Positions 10,340-19,127 of a stretch of DNA of 64,000 nucleotides are shown piece by piece (the first letter of the stretch is position 1; each line of letters begins with the position of its first letter). Below the pieces are notes generated by a model. It made no database searches. It was given only the letters and a program-made list of their open reading frames with translations, and was not told where the DNA came from. The stretch is from Nioella nitratireducens (GTDB lineage: Bacteria; Pseudomonadota; Alphaproteobacteria; Rhodobacterales; Rhodobacteraceae). Position numbers and translations under genes: made by a program. The DNA lies in assembly GCF_001879715.1 (NCBI RefSeq), contig NZ_MNBW01000017.1:1-64000 (forward strand), read 5' to 3'.

Positions 10340-11356
10340 TTAACCGGGCTTTCGCGCCTTGGCCAGCATCGTCATTTCCGGAATCATTTCGTCCACGCTG
10401 ACCGCCTCAAAGCCCGTGTCGGACAAACTGTCCTCCAGCCATGTTTCATCCAAGGACCGCGCGCGGGGGGTAAAGGCCGTGTGCTGCAATTGCCAGAGCG
10501 CGGCCAGTTTTGGCCCCGTCCGGTCGGCGCGCACCACGAAATCGTGGATCAGCAACAGACCGCCGGGTGTCAGCCGTTCCCACGCCGCCTCGATCAGCCC
10601 GGCATGGGTCGCGCCCGGCACGCCGGACATAAGGTAGGACATGAGAATGACGTCCTGCCCCATCGGCCACTTGGTTTCCAGCGCGTTGCCTTCGACATAG
10701 GTGATCCGATCCGTCAGGCCGGCCTTGGCCACGTAGTCACGCCCAAGGGCGGCAACGTTGGGGAAATCGACGATGGTGGCGCTGAGATTTGGGTTCGCGC
10801 CGCACAAGGTAATCGCAAAGGCCCCGGTGCCCCCGCCCACATCCAGCATCCGCCGCGCTGCCGTCAGGTCCAGCCGTTTCGCCAGTTGACGCGCCGGACC
10901 GAGCGAGCCGGAATGCTGGCTGTCGGAATAGAGCTTGGCTTCGTCCGGGTCCGAGAACCACTCGGCATAAGACGCGGTCGCCTCGTCCGGCAAGCTGCCG
11001 GTCAGGGCCTCGTCGATCTGGTCGAGCAGGCCATACATCTGGCGACCCACTTGCAGGCGCAGGTAGTCACCGAAGTCATAGGTCGCGCCGTGAACCAGGA
11101 ACGCCTCGGCCGCGGGGGAATTGGCAAAGGCCCCCTCGCCTTCCGGCACCACAAGGCCAAGCCCGGTAAGAGCGGTCAACAGGGTGCGGGCGCGTTCGGT
11201 ATCCAGATCGGTTTGGGCGGCCAGTGCCGCGCAATCGAGCGGCCCGTCACGCAACGCGGTAAACACGCCATGTTCCAACGCTGCAAACAAGGCCTTCGAC
11301 CCCATGAAGCCAAAGGCAATCTCCGAAATCTGGTCCGCCGTGGTAAGCGCGCCCAT
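10340..11356 (-). CDS. SAM-dependent methyltransferase, O-methyltransferase family 2, DsyB-like
   Basis: The start at 11356 follows a strong AGGAGGAC box. The 338-aa product has an N-terminal winged-helix dimerisation domain (10-95) and a methyltransferase domain with LDVGGGTGAF at 171-180. The motifs YSDSQHSGSLGPAR (143-156), WQLQH and the overall length recall DsyB, the methylthiohydroxybutyrate S-methyltransferase of bacterial DMSP synthesis in marine Alphaproteobacteria. Database names such as acetylserotonin O-methyltransferase are generic for this family. The DsyB link is from memory of motifs and is not proven. The gene ends against the convergent spermidine-synthase-like gene and has its own upstream palindrome (11421-11438). 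Confidence 0.7.
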   Translation of the reverse strand: MGALTTADQISEIAFGFMGSKALFAALEHGVFTALRDGPLDCAALAAQTDLDTERARTLLTALTGLGLVVPEGEGAFANSPAAEAFLVHGATYDFGDYLRLQVGRQMYGLLDQIDEALTGSLPDEATASYAEWFSDPDEAKLYSDSQHSGSLGPARQLAKRLDLTAARRMLDVGGGTGAFAITLCGANPNLSATIVDFPNVAALGRDYVAKAGLTDRITYVEGNALETKWPMGQDVILMSYLMSGVPGATHAGLIEAAWERLTPGGLLLIHDFVVRADRTGPKLAALWQLQHTAFTPRARSLDETWLEDSLSDTGFEAVSVDEMIPEMTMLAKARKPG

Positions 11357-11420
11357 GTCGTCCTCCTGAATTCGATGCAATTGCACCGATCTTATCAGGA
11401 GGCGCGCGCAAGGACCACAT

Positions 11421-11438
11421 GCGACATTTGAATGTCGC
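11421..11438. promoter_or_regulatory. 18-bp perfect palindrome upstream of the DsyB-like gene
   Basis: GCGACATT-TG-AATGTCGC lies between the sufS stop (11466) and the DsyB-like start (11356), 65 bases before the latter. It may be an operator, or the end hairpin of the suf transcript. The half-site ATGTCGCTTT also occurs at 42931-42940 in front of the ABC transporter operon. Confidence 0.4.
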
Positions 11439-11465
11439 TTTCAGGCATAGGTGACTGCCGAAAAT

Positions 11466-12686
11466 TCAGGCGAAAAGATCGTGGCAGAGCTCCAAAGCAT
11501 CGACCAGCGCATCGACCTCGGCCTCGGTGTTGTACATGCCGAAACTCGCCCGGCAGGTCGCGGTAACACCCAGATGTTCCATCAGCGGCTGTGCGCAATG
11601 GTGCCCGGCCCGCACCGCCACGCCCTTCTTGTCGAGCACGGTCGAGATGTCATGGGCATGGGCCGCACCCTCCAGCGTGAAGCTGAAGATCGCACCCTTG
11701 GTGGCCGAGGTGCCCTGCACGTTCAGCCAGTTCAGCCCGTCGAGCTTTTGCCGCGCATAGGCGCAAAGCTGCTTTTCGTGGGCCGCGATCTTTTCCATCC
11801 CGACGCCCATCATATAGTCCAGCGCAACGCCAAGGCCGATTTGCTGGACGATGCCGGGCGTGCCCGCCTCGAATTTCATCGGCGGGTCATTATAGGTTAC
11901 CACATCGCGGGTCACATCACGGATCATGTCCCCGCCGCCCATGAAGGGACGCATCTCGGCCAGCCGCGGCTTGCGGATATGAATGGCGCCCGAGGCCGAC
12001 GGACCATAGAGCTTGTGGCCCGTGATGGCGTAGAAATCCGCCCCGATCTCTTCGACATCGACCGGCATGTGGACAGCGGCCTGAGAGCCGTCGACCAGAA
12101 CCGGCACGCCCTTTTCCTTCGCCCCGGCGACGATTGATTTGACGTCCACCACGGTGCCCAGAACATTGGACATATGGGTAACGGCCACCAGCCGCGTGCG
12201 CGGGGTGATCGCGTTCAGAACCGCCTGCGGGTCGAGGTCCCCATTGGCGTCCACATCGACCCAGACCAGTTTCACCCCCTGCCGTTCACGCAGGAAATGC
12301 CACGGAATGATATTGGCGTGATGCTCGGCGATAGAGAGCACGATCTCATCGCCTGCCCCCATCCGGGGCATGGCCCAGGAATAGGCGACAAGGTTGATGC
12401 CCTCGGTGGTGCCGGTGGTAAAGACGATCTCGTCCTCATCCCTGGCACCCAGGAACCGCGCGATGGTGCCGCGCGTGCCCTCGTATTTCTCGGTGGCGAG
12501 GGTCGAAAGGTAATGCAGGCCCCGGTGAACATTCGCATATTCCTCGGCATAGCCGCGCGTGATCGCGTCGATCACCACCTGCGGCTTCTGCGCCGAGGCG
12601 CCATTGTCGAGATAGACCAGCGGTTTGCCATTCACCTGCCGCGACAGGATCGGGAAATCGGCGCGGATTTTTTCAACGTCATACAT
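11466..12686 (-). CDS. sufS: SufS-type cysteine desulfurase
   Basis: The 406-aa enzyme removes sulfur from cysteine and hands it as persulfide to the SufBCD scaffold for iron-sulfur cluster assembly. The PLP-binding lysine is in ITGHKLYGPS (K225). The catalytic cysteine is in RAGHHCAQPL at residue 364, the same position as in E. coli SufS. The start at MYDVEKIRADF fits the family. It is the last gene of the suf cluster, behind two YIP1-like genes. No sufA, sufT or sufE follows it. Confidence 0.93.
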   Translation of the reverse strand: MYDVEKIRADFPILSRQVNGKPLVYLDNGASAQKPQVVIDAITRGYAEEYANVHRGLHYLSTLATEKYEGTRGTIARFLGARDEDEIVFTTGTTEGINLVAYSWAMPRMGAGDEIVLSIAEHHANIIPWHFLRERQGVKLVWVDVDANGDLDPQAVLNAITPRTRLVAVTHMSNVLGTVVDVKSIVAGAKEKGVPVLVDGSQAAVHMPVDVEEIGADFYAITGHKLYGPSASGAIHIRKPRLAEMRPFMGGGDMIRDVTRDVVTYNDPPMKFEAGTPGIVQQIGLGVALDYMMGVGMEKIAAHEKQLCAYARQKLDGLNWLNVQGTSATKGAIFSFTLEGAAHAHDISTVLDKKGVAVRAGHHCAQPLMEHLGVTATCRASFGMYNTEAEVDALVDALELCHDLFA

Positions 12687-12700
12687 CGGTTGCGGTCCTT

Positions 12701-13285
12701 TCACAGGATCCTCAGGCCCATGGCCGAAAACAGGATAGAAAGCAGTACGGCCAATGCCAGAAGCGACAGGATGATGCCGCCAAAGACAAGCCCAAGTGAG
12801 TCGAAGCCATGAAGCTCGGCCACGAAATGCACCGCCAGCCAGAAGAAGAGCGCCAGCCCCACCAGCATCAGCACATCCGCAACCGGTGGCATCAGCACCA
12901 AGGCAACGACCTGCGCGGCGTTTAGGCAAAGCAGGATGAACTGCGCCCAGACCACCAGCGTCAGCGACTGGTCGAAACTGCCGGTGCCGCCCACGGCCCG
13001 CCCGATCCGATAGGCCGCGAACACCACCACAAGGCCGACGATGGCCTCGAAAACTGTGAGCGTCGTCGCGGTCTGCACCGGGATGGCCACGCCGTCCGGC
13101 GCCGGAACGAAGGCATAGACGATGGTCTTGAACATGGCCGAGATGACCAGTTCCAGCAGGTAGAATTGCAACAGCACGCCGCGCGGCAGCTCCAGATCCA
13201 TCATCGTCCGCGCGCCTTCGCGAGGCGTGGACACGGTGCGACGGGCCATCCGCAACAGCGTGGGCAGGTTCAACAGGAAGCTCAT
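12701..13285 (-). CDS. YIP1-family-like membrane protein
   Basis: The 194-aa product overlaps the preceding gene by 4 nt (ATGA) and lies 14 bases before sufS. It has about five hydrophobic segments after a short polar N-terminus (MSFLLNLPTLLRMARRT...), with charged spacing typical of bacterial YIP1-like proteins of unknown function. The neighbouring gene encodes a similar protein, so the two may form a hetero-oligomer. A role in iron-sulfur assembly is suggested only by position. Confidence 0.6.
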   Translation of the reverse strand: MSFLLNLPTLLRMARRTVSTPREGARTMMDLELPRGVLLQFYLLELVISAMFKTIVYAFVPAPDGVAIPVQTATTLTVFEAIVGLVVVFAAYRIGRAVGGTGSFDQSLTLVVWAQFILLCLNAAQVVALVLMPPVADVLMLVGLALFFWLAVHFVAELHGFDSLGLVFGGIILSLLALAVLLSILFSAMGLRIL

Positions 13286-13791
13286 GGCGCGGCCCCCTCC
13301 GGGCGCTCGGCCTCGATCAGCGACAGGCTCCAGATCGCAACGAAGGCCACCGCGACGATGACGCTCATGGCCATTTGGGCCTGCGCATTGCCCGCCAGCC
13401 CGGCGAGCGCGCGCAAAAGGAACAACGGCGAGACCGCCAGAACCGACCAGAACAGCGCAAGGCGGGCGTTGATCCCCTGCCCGGCCCCACCAAGGGCGCG
13501 CGCCACAAGGTGACTGATCCCCGCCAAAGCAAAGAACAGCAGCGGCCAGACGAATATCCACGCAAAGAACGTAATCGCAAGGCGGGCATCCATCGGCGCC
13601 TCGCCCTCGGCCCCGGTGCCCTGCATCACGAGGTCGGGCACCTGGCTGAGATAGATGATCAGGCACCCCACCATAAGGTAAATGAACCCGCGCGCCTCGG
13701 GGCGCGGGTCACGCTCGGTCGCCGCCATCAGACGGCGCATCACCTCACGCGGGGCGCGGTAGCTGCGCAGGATTTCCCAGGAAACCGCCAC
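13282..13791 (-). CDS. YIP1-family-like membrane protein
   Basis: A GTG at 13791, 4 bases after the sufD stop with GGGGGTAGG upstream, starts a 169-aa protein (VAVSWEILRSYRAPREVM...). It has four or five membrane segments and ends four bases into the next gene. A longer frame reaches into sufD but has no better start. It pairs with the following YIP1-like gene. Function unknown. Confidence 0.6.
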   Translation of the reverse strand: MAVSWEILRSYRAPREVMRRLMAATERDPRPEARGFIYLMVGCLIIYLSQVPDLVMQGTGAEGEAPMDARLAITFFAWIFVWPLLFFALAGISHLVARALGGAGQGINARLALFWSVLAVSPLFLLRALAGLAGNAQAQMAMSVIVAVAFVAIWSLSLIEAERPEGAAP

Positions 13792-13795
13792 GCGC

Positions 13796-15091
13796 CTACC
13801 CCCGGCGCCGGTCGAGCCAGCCCTGCAAGCGGGCAAGGATATCGGCGCGCAGGCCCTCGTCCTCGATCTCTTCAATCGCTTCGGCAAGGAAGGCCAGCAC
13901 CATCAGGTCGGTGGCGATATCCTCGGGCACCCCGCGTGAGCGCAGGTAGAACAGTGCATCTTCGTCGATCGCCCCGGTGGTCGAGCCGTGAGAACATTGC
14001 ACGTCGTCGGCGTAGATTTCCAACTCGGGTTTGGCCTGGAAGACCGAGTCGTCGTCGAGCAGCAGCGACTGGCTGATCTGGTAGCCATCGGTTTTTTGCG
14101 CGTCGGGCTTCACAAGGATCTTGCCTTGAAACACGCCCTCGGCCCCGTTTCGCATGACCTTCTTGAAGACCTGACGGCTTTCGCAATTCACCGCGTCATG
14201 GGTGACGAACACGGTGTCGTCATGGTGAAACGCGCCATAGGCCGCGTCGCCCACAGCCGCCCCCGCGATATGGACGGTGGAGTCGTCACCGACCAGCTCC
14301 ACCACCTGTTCGTTGCGCGTCAGCACACCGTTCACGGTCAGGGTAAAGCTCTTGTAGGTCGCATTGGCGCCAAGCCGAGCGAACATATGGGTCGAGGCAC
14401 GGCGTTCGTGGTCGCGGCCCTGTGCGCGAACATGGTGGAAACGCCCGGTATCGGCCACTTCGACCTCGGTCACCTTGGAAAAGCGCGCGGCGGCCGGGCC
14501 GTTTTCAAGGACGGTCACCTCCGCGCCCGGCTCCACCTTCACCAAGTGATGCAACATCGCGTCGGAAGCTTCTGATTTATGGAGATAAATCAAGCTGATC
14601 GGCTTGGGCGCCCTGCCGGTTGCATGGATCACGATGCCGTCGCTGGCAAAGGCGGTGTTCAGCGCCGCGTGGGGCCGCACCACCGGGGTTTGGCCGCGTT
14701 CTTCCAACACACCAAAGAGATCACGCGCCCAGTGGATATCGCGGTTGAGCGCATCGGACAGGCGTTCGATCTCGACACCCGCCATCGACAGATCATCCGA
14801 CGCTTCGGCATCGAACACCCCATCCACGAAAACGATCTTGAGCCGGTCCACATCGGAGAAGGGCATCGCCTCGTCGGTTGCGAACACCGCCGCACGCGGG
14901 GCGTCGGGCTGGTTCAACGAGGTCGGATCGGTGAACTTCCAATACTCGTCGCGACGACCGGGCAGGCCCGAGGCCGCCAGGCGCGACCGGGCCTCGGCCC
15001 GCGCCTCTTCCGCCCAAGCCGCACCTTTGGGGGCGGACAGCGTGGAAAGCCGGGCCTCCAGCGGGTCTTGTTTTACTGCCGGGGCTGCCAT
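13796..15091 (-). CDS. sufD: SufD, Fe-S cluster assembly scaffold subunit
   Basis: The 431-aa protein has the SufB/SufD beta-helix core, with QSLLLDDDSVFQAKPELEIY and ADDVQCSHGSTTGAIDEDALF near the C-terminus, the latter carrying the conserved Cys-Ser-His region. It forms the SufBC2D scaffold in the cytoplasm. Its ATG overlaps the sufC stop (TAATG), so the two are co-translated. Confidence 0.93.
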   Translation of the reverse strand: MAAPAVKQDPLEARLSTLSAPKGAAWAEEARAEARSRLAASGLPGRRDEYWKFTDPTSLNQPDAPRAAVFATDEAMPFSDVDRLKIVFVDGVFDAEASDDLSMAGVEIERLSDALNRDIHWARDLFGVLEERGQTPVVRPHAALNTAFASDGIVIHATGRAPKPISLIYLHKSEASDAMLHHLVKVEPGAEVTVLENGPAAARFSKVTEVEVADTGRFHHVRAQGRDHERRASTHMFARLGANATYKSFTLTVNGVLTRNEQVVELVGDDSTVHIAGAAVGDAAYGAFHHDDTVFVTHDAVNCESRQVFKKVMRNGAEGVFQGKILVKPDAQKTDGYQISQSLLLDDDSVFQAKPELEIYADDVQCSHGSTTGAIDEDALFYLRSRGVPEDIATDLMVLAFLAEAIEEIEDEGLRADILARLQGWLDRRRG

Positions 15092-15846
15092 TACACACCC
15101 TCCGCCATCAGGTCTGCGTAGCCATTCTTCTCGACCTCAAGCGCCAACTCGGGGCCGCCGGTCTTGATGATGCGACCACCGGCCATGATATGCACCACGT
15201 CAGGCTGGATGTGGTCCAGAAGCCGCTGGTAGTGAGTGATGACAAGGAACCCGCGATCAGGGCTGCGCAGCGCGTTGACGCCATCGGCCACCAGTTTCAT
15301 CGCGTCCACGTCAAGGCCCGAGTCGGTCTCGTCCAGAATGCACATCTTGGGTTCCAGCATCGCCATTTGCAGGATCTCGTTGCGCTTTTTCTCGCCGCCC
15401 GAGAAGCCCACGTTGACCGGGCGTTTCAGCATTTCGGCGTCGATCTTGAGCGTTTTGGCCTTTTCACGGACCACCTTGAGGAACTCGGCCGCGCTCATTT
15501 CCTCTTCGCCGCGGGCCTTGCGCTGTGCGTTCACAGCGGTGCGCAGGAAGGTCATGTTGCCGACACCGGGAATTTCCACCGGGTATTGGAAGGCAAGGAA
15601 GACGCCCGCCGCGGCACGGTCTTCGGGGTCCATATCGAGCAGGTTTTCCCCGGCCAGCAGGGCTTCGCCCTCGGTCACGTCATAGCCACCCTTGCCGGAC
15701 AGGACATAGGACAGGGTCGATTTTCCAGAGCCGTTCGGCCCCATGATCGCGTGCACTTTGCCCGCTTCGACTGTCAGGTCGACCCCTTTAAGGATCTGCT
15801 TGTCTTCTTCTTCCAGAGAGACGTGCAAGTTCTTGATTTCAAGCAT
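15091..15846 (-). CDS. sufC: SufC, Fe-S cluster assembly ATPase
   Basis: The 251-aa ABC-type ATPase has Walker A GPNGSGKST at residues 36-44, signature VGFSGGEKKRNEIL and Walker B CILDETDSGLD. ATP hydrolysis reshapes the SufBC2D complex during cluster building. The start at MLEIKNLHVS was preferred over an upstream in-frame ATG because of the AGAGG box and the family length. Confidence 0.95.
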   Translation of the reverse strand: MLEIKNLHVSLEEEDKQILKGVDLTVEAGKVHAIMGPNGSGKSTLSYVLSGKGGYDVTEGEALLAGENLLDMDPEDRAAAGVFLAFQYPVEIPGVGNMTFLRTAVNAQRKARGEEEMSAAEFLKVVREKAKTLKIDAEMLKRPVNVGFSGGEKKRNEILQMAMLEPKMCILDETDSGLDVDAMKLVADGVNALRSPDRGFLVITHYQRLLDHIQPDVVHIMAGGRIIKTGGPELALEVEKNGYADLMAEGV

Positions 15847-15924
15847 GGAAAACCTCTTTCGCATGAGGGCAGACCCCGGCGGGCACGGATGCCCCCGAGT
15901 CTGCGGAGTTCTGATTTCGGCCGC

Positions 15925-16392
15925 TTAGAAAAGCGCCAGATGAGAGGGGTCGGTCAGACGGATGACCTGATGCACCCAATCTTCGGAAAAGATCATGGCG
16001 AAGAGCACCGGAAAGCGATGCACCGCCATGTGCATGGTAAAGGCCATCACGAACATGCCAAAGCTCTTGGCCGCCACATGCTCGGGCCGTCGAAAGTTGA
16101 AGATCTGGTGCAGCACGATTCCGGCCAGAAAGGCCAGCGCCATGTCCACCGCGATGTTCGAACCGTGCAGCATGGTAGACCCCGGCGTGACACCGGTCAG
16201 GTGATACCGGGCATAGCGTGCGGCCACGACGACCAACATCCCCACCGCAACCGCGCCCACCAGCGACAGCGCATAGCCAAGCCGACGTTCGCGGTGCACC
16301 GGACGCTTGGGCGTCGTCGCCTTGCGCGCTTCGATCCGCGCGATCCGCTCGGCGAAACTGGCCGCGCTCGTATGTCCGCTCGGAGCACTCAT
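15925..16392 (-). CDS. Three-pass membrane protein within the suf cluster, unknown function
   Basis: The 155-aa product has a polar, basic N-terminus of about 40 residues, then hydrophobic segments near 42-58, 80-95 and 112-130. Several histidines lie in or next to the membrane parts (LHGSN, LHQIF, MHMAVHRF), which could bind metal, but no known motif is recognised. It lies 78 bases upstream of sufC on the same strand and is probably co-transcribed. Confidence 0.6.
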   Translation of the reverse strand: MSAPSGHTSAASFAERIARIEARKATTPKRPVHRERRLGYALSLVGAVAVGMLVVVAARYARYHLTGVTPGSTMLHGSNIAVDMALAFLAGIVLHQIFNFRRPEHVAAKSFGMFVMAFTMHMAVHRFPVLFAMIFSEDWVHQVIRLTDPSHLALF

Positions 16393-16594
16393 GCCCCCCG
16401 GATGCCGGAAAAATATGGCGTCTTTCGGGATGACTTTGGGGCATTATCCGATCCCCGCCGCCGTGCCCCTGGCTGAACCCATCGGCATGGTGTTGGTTGG
16501 CAAGGTCGTTGCCCCATGTCACACCCGGAACGGGGCCGCTGACCCGCCTGACGGGGGGGCATTCGGCATTTGGCGTGGTGGTCACGATCATCGC

Positions 16595-17491
16595 CTAGCC
16601 TTCCTCTGCCGCCGTGTCGCGGCGCTGATGGTGACGAAAGCGCGCGATATACTCATCCGGCAGGTCCGCCGGGGCCGCGCCACGCCCAATCAGGTGGTCC
16701 ATGCAGTGCAGTGCCAGATCGGGGCTGTTGAAGACGCTGTCGGCGGCGAAGGCCAGATGCATCAACTGGTCGTCGCTGAACTCTGCCCCGACATCGGCGT
16801 CGCGGATATAGACTGCATCGCCGTCCAGCAACTGGCTGGTCAGCCGTGCGCGCACAACCTGCTCTTCATGCTCATGGGGCATCATCACCGATTTGGTGAA
16901 CAGGAACTTGTGCAGCTTGAAGCCTTGTGCCCGAAGCTCCTGATCGAGGTCGCCGAACATCGGTTCGCCCTCGTAGATGCGATGAAACCGGACCTCGGCC
17001 ACGATGGCGACTGCGCGGCTGAGCTTGGATAACCCGCCGCGCAGAACCTCCAACTCGCCTCCCTGAAGATCCATCTTCAGCAGGTCGAGATCGGGCAGGT
17101 CGGCCAGCGTGTCCAGCGTAACGGTGGTCAGTGGCATGGCCTCGATCTTGGGGTTGAGCCAACCCTCCTTGCCGATCGAGCGCAGCGCCGCCGCGTCCAT
17201 CGGATAAAGCGAGGTAAAGCCCGCCGCCGGATGCACATAGAGCGTCCGTTGCCCCGGCAGCCCGACCGCCTTGCAGAAATAGGTTTCGTTCGGGCGACCT
17301 TCGGCCACCAGTTTCTCATACTGCTCGGGGTTGGGTTCGAACCCGTAGACATGGGCCACACCATCGTCGAGCAACCCCTGATAGGGCGGCACCGACAGCG
17401 GGCTTGCGCCCACATCGCATATCCGCATATGCCGCGACGGCTCCAACGCGCCCGTCAGCACGCTGCGACGTTTGTCGGCGAAATTACCCAT
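16595..17491 (-). CDS. FkbM-family methyltransferase
   Basis: The 298-aa protein has the FkbM pattern: ICDVGASPLS near residue 24 for SAM binding, VYGFEPNPEQYEKL, and LLKMDLQGGELEVLRG in the second half. Family members methylate hydroxyl groups of polyketides, sugars or glycolipids; the substrate here is unknown. It lies 39 bases after sufB, inside the suf cluster, which is an unusual place and suggests a lineage-specific insertion. Confidence 0.75.
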   Translation of the reverse strand: MGNFADKRRSVLTGALEPSRHMRICDVGASPLSVPPYQGLLDDGVAHVYGFEPNPEQYEKLVAEGRPNETYFCKAVGLPGQRTLYVHPAAGFTSLYPMDAAALRSIGKEGWLNPKIEAMPLTTVTLDTLADLPDLDLLKMDLQGGELEVLRGGLSKLSRAVAIVAEVRFHRIYEGEPMFGDLDQELRAQGFKLHKFLFTKSVMMPHEHEEQVVRARLTSQLLDGDAVYIRDADVGAEFSDDQLMHLAFAADSVFNSPDLALHCMDHLIGRGAAPADLPDEYIARFRHHQRRDTAAEEG

Positions 17492-17530
17492 TTACACGTC
17501 CTTCACCCACAAAGGCCCGAGGTGGCCGGT

Positions 17531-19051
17531 TTACCCGACCGACCCCTCCAGCGAGATCGCCACAAGCTGCTGCGCTTCCATGGCGAACTCCATCGGCAGG
17601 GCTTGCAGCACCTCCTTGCAAAAGCCGTTCACCACCAGCGCCACGGCCTGTTCCTCGTCCATGCCCCGCTGGCGGCAGTAGAACAGCTGGTCGTCATCGA
17701 CCTTGGACGTGGTCGCCTCATGCTCAACGCGCGCCGAGTTGTTCTTGACCTCGATATACGGCACCGTATGCGCCCCGCACTGATCGCCGATCAGAAGGCT
17801 GTCACACTGGGTGTAGTTGCGCCCGTTCTTGGCCTTGGGGTGCATCGAGACAAGCCCGCGATAGGTGTTCTGCGCCTTGCCGGCGCTGATCCCCTTGGAC
17901 ACGATCCGCGACTTGGTGTTCTTGCCAAGGTGGACCATCTTCGTGCCGGTATCGGCCTGCTGCATGTTGTTGGCGATGGCGATGGAATAAAACTCGCCCT
18001 GGCTGTCATTGCCGCGCAGGATGCAGGACGGGTATTTCCAGGTGATGGCCGAGCCGGTCTCGACCTGCGTCCACATCACCTTGGACCGGTCGCCCCGGCA
18101 ATCGGCGCGTTTGGTCACGAAATTGTAGATCCCGCCACGGCCCTCCTCGTCGCCCGGATACCAGTTCTGGACAGTAGAATACTTGATCTCGGCATCTTCC
18201 AGCGCGACCAGCTCCACCACAGCCGCGTGCAGTTGGTGGGTGTCGCGTTGCGGCGCGGTGCAACCTTCCAGATAGGACACGTAGCTGCCCTTGTCGGCGA
18301 TGATCAGCGTCCGTTCGAACTGGCCGGTGTTTTCAGCGTTGATGCGGAAATAGGTCGACAGTTCCATTGGGCAGCGCACGCCCGGCGGCACGTAAACGAA
18401 CGACCCATCCGAGAAGACCGCGCTGTTGAGCGTGGCAAAGAAGTTGTCGGTGATCGGCACGACCGAGCCGAGGTATTTCTTGACCAGCTCGGGGTGTTTC
18501 TGGATCGCCTCGGAAATCGAGCAGAAGATCACGCCCGCCTCTTCCAGTTCCTTCTGGAAGGTGGTGCCCACGGACACGGAGTCGAACACCGCGTCGACGG
18601 CGACCTTGCGGCCTTCGGCCGGGGCCTCGTCTGCGCCTTCGACGCCGGCAAGGATCATCTGCTCTTTCAGCGGAATGCCCAGCTTTTCATAGGTCGCCAG
18701 CAACTTGGGGTCGACCTCGTCCAGCGACTTGGGCTTTTCGGCCATCGACTTGGGTTTGGCGTAGTAATACTGGTCCTGATAGTCGATCGGCGGATAGTGA
18801 ACCATGGCCCATTCCGGCTCGGCCATCAGCTTCCAGCGCTTGAACGCCTGCATCCGCCAGTCGGTCATCCATTCCGGCTCGCCGTTTTTTTCCGAGATCA
18901 GACGAACGATGCTCTCGTTCACGCCCTTGGGGGCGTAGTCCATCTCGATTTCAGTCTCCCAACCGTATTTGTACTTGCCGCCCATGGCCTGGACGGTTTC
19001 CACGGTCTCGCGGTCGACGCCTTCGCGAACTTCGGTTTCAACGGCTGACAT
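17531..19051 (-). CDS. sufB: SufB, Fe-S cluster assembly scaffold subunit
   Basis: The 506-aa protein carries the SufB signatures: [29 protein letters not shown] with its cysteine, and near the end a Cys/Glu-rich region ([18 protein letters not shown]). Clusters are built at the SufB-SufD interface. ATG at 19051 follows AAGGGAAG; the GTG two codons upstream is less likely. Confidence 0.95.
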   Translation of the reverse strand: MSAVETEVREGVDRETVETVQAMGGKYKYGWETEIEMDYAPKGVNESIVRLISEKNGEPEWMTDWRMQAFKRWKLMAEPEWAMVHYPPIDYQDQYYYAKPKSMAEKPKSLDEVDPKLLATYEKLGIPLKEQMILAGVEGADEAPAEGRKVAVDAVFDSVSVGTTFQKELEEAGVIFCSISEAIQKHPELVKKYLGSVVPITDNFFATLNSAVFSDGSFVYVPPGVRCPMELSTYFRINAENTGQFERTLIIADKGSYVSYLEGCTAPQRDTHQLHAAVVELVALEDAEIKYSTVQNWYPGDEEGRGGIYNFVTKRADCRGDRSKVMWTQVETGSAITWKYPSCILRGNDSQGEFYSIAIANNMQQADTGTKMVHLGKNTKSRIVSKGISAGKAQNTYRGLVSMHPKAKNGRNYTQCDSLLIGDQCGAHTVPYIEVKNNSARVEHEATTSKVDDDQLFYCRQRGMDEEQAVALVVNGFCKEVLQALPMEFAMEAQQLVAISLEGSVG

Positions 19052-19127
19052 GTCCACTTCCCTTGTCTCGCACCCATTGCCTTTGGGGCGCGTTTCCTCG
19101 TGCCGTCAATTGGCACGCCTGTTCGTC

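Noticed and set aside
12687-12929. Long upstream extension of sufS
   Set aside because: It overlaps the YIP1-like gene and carries no SufS homology; the ATG at 12686 matches the family start.
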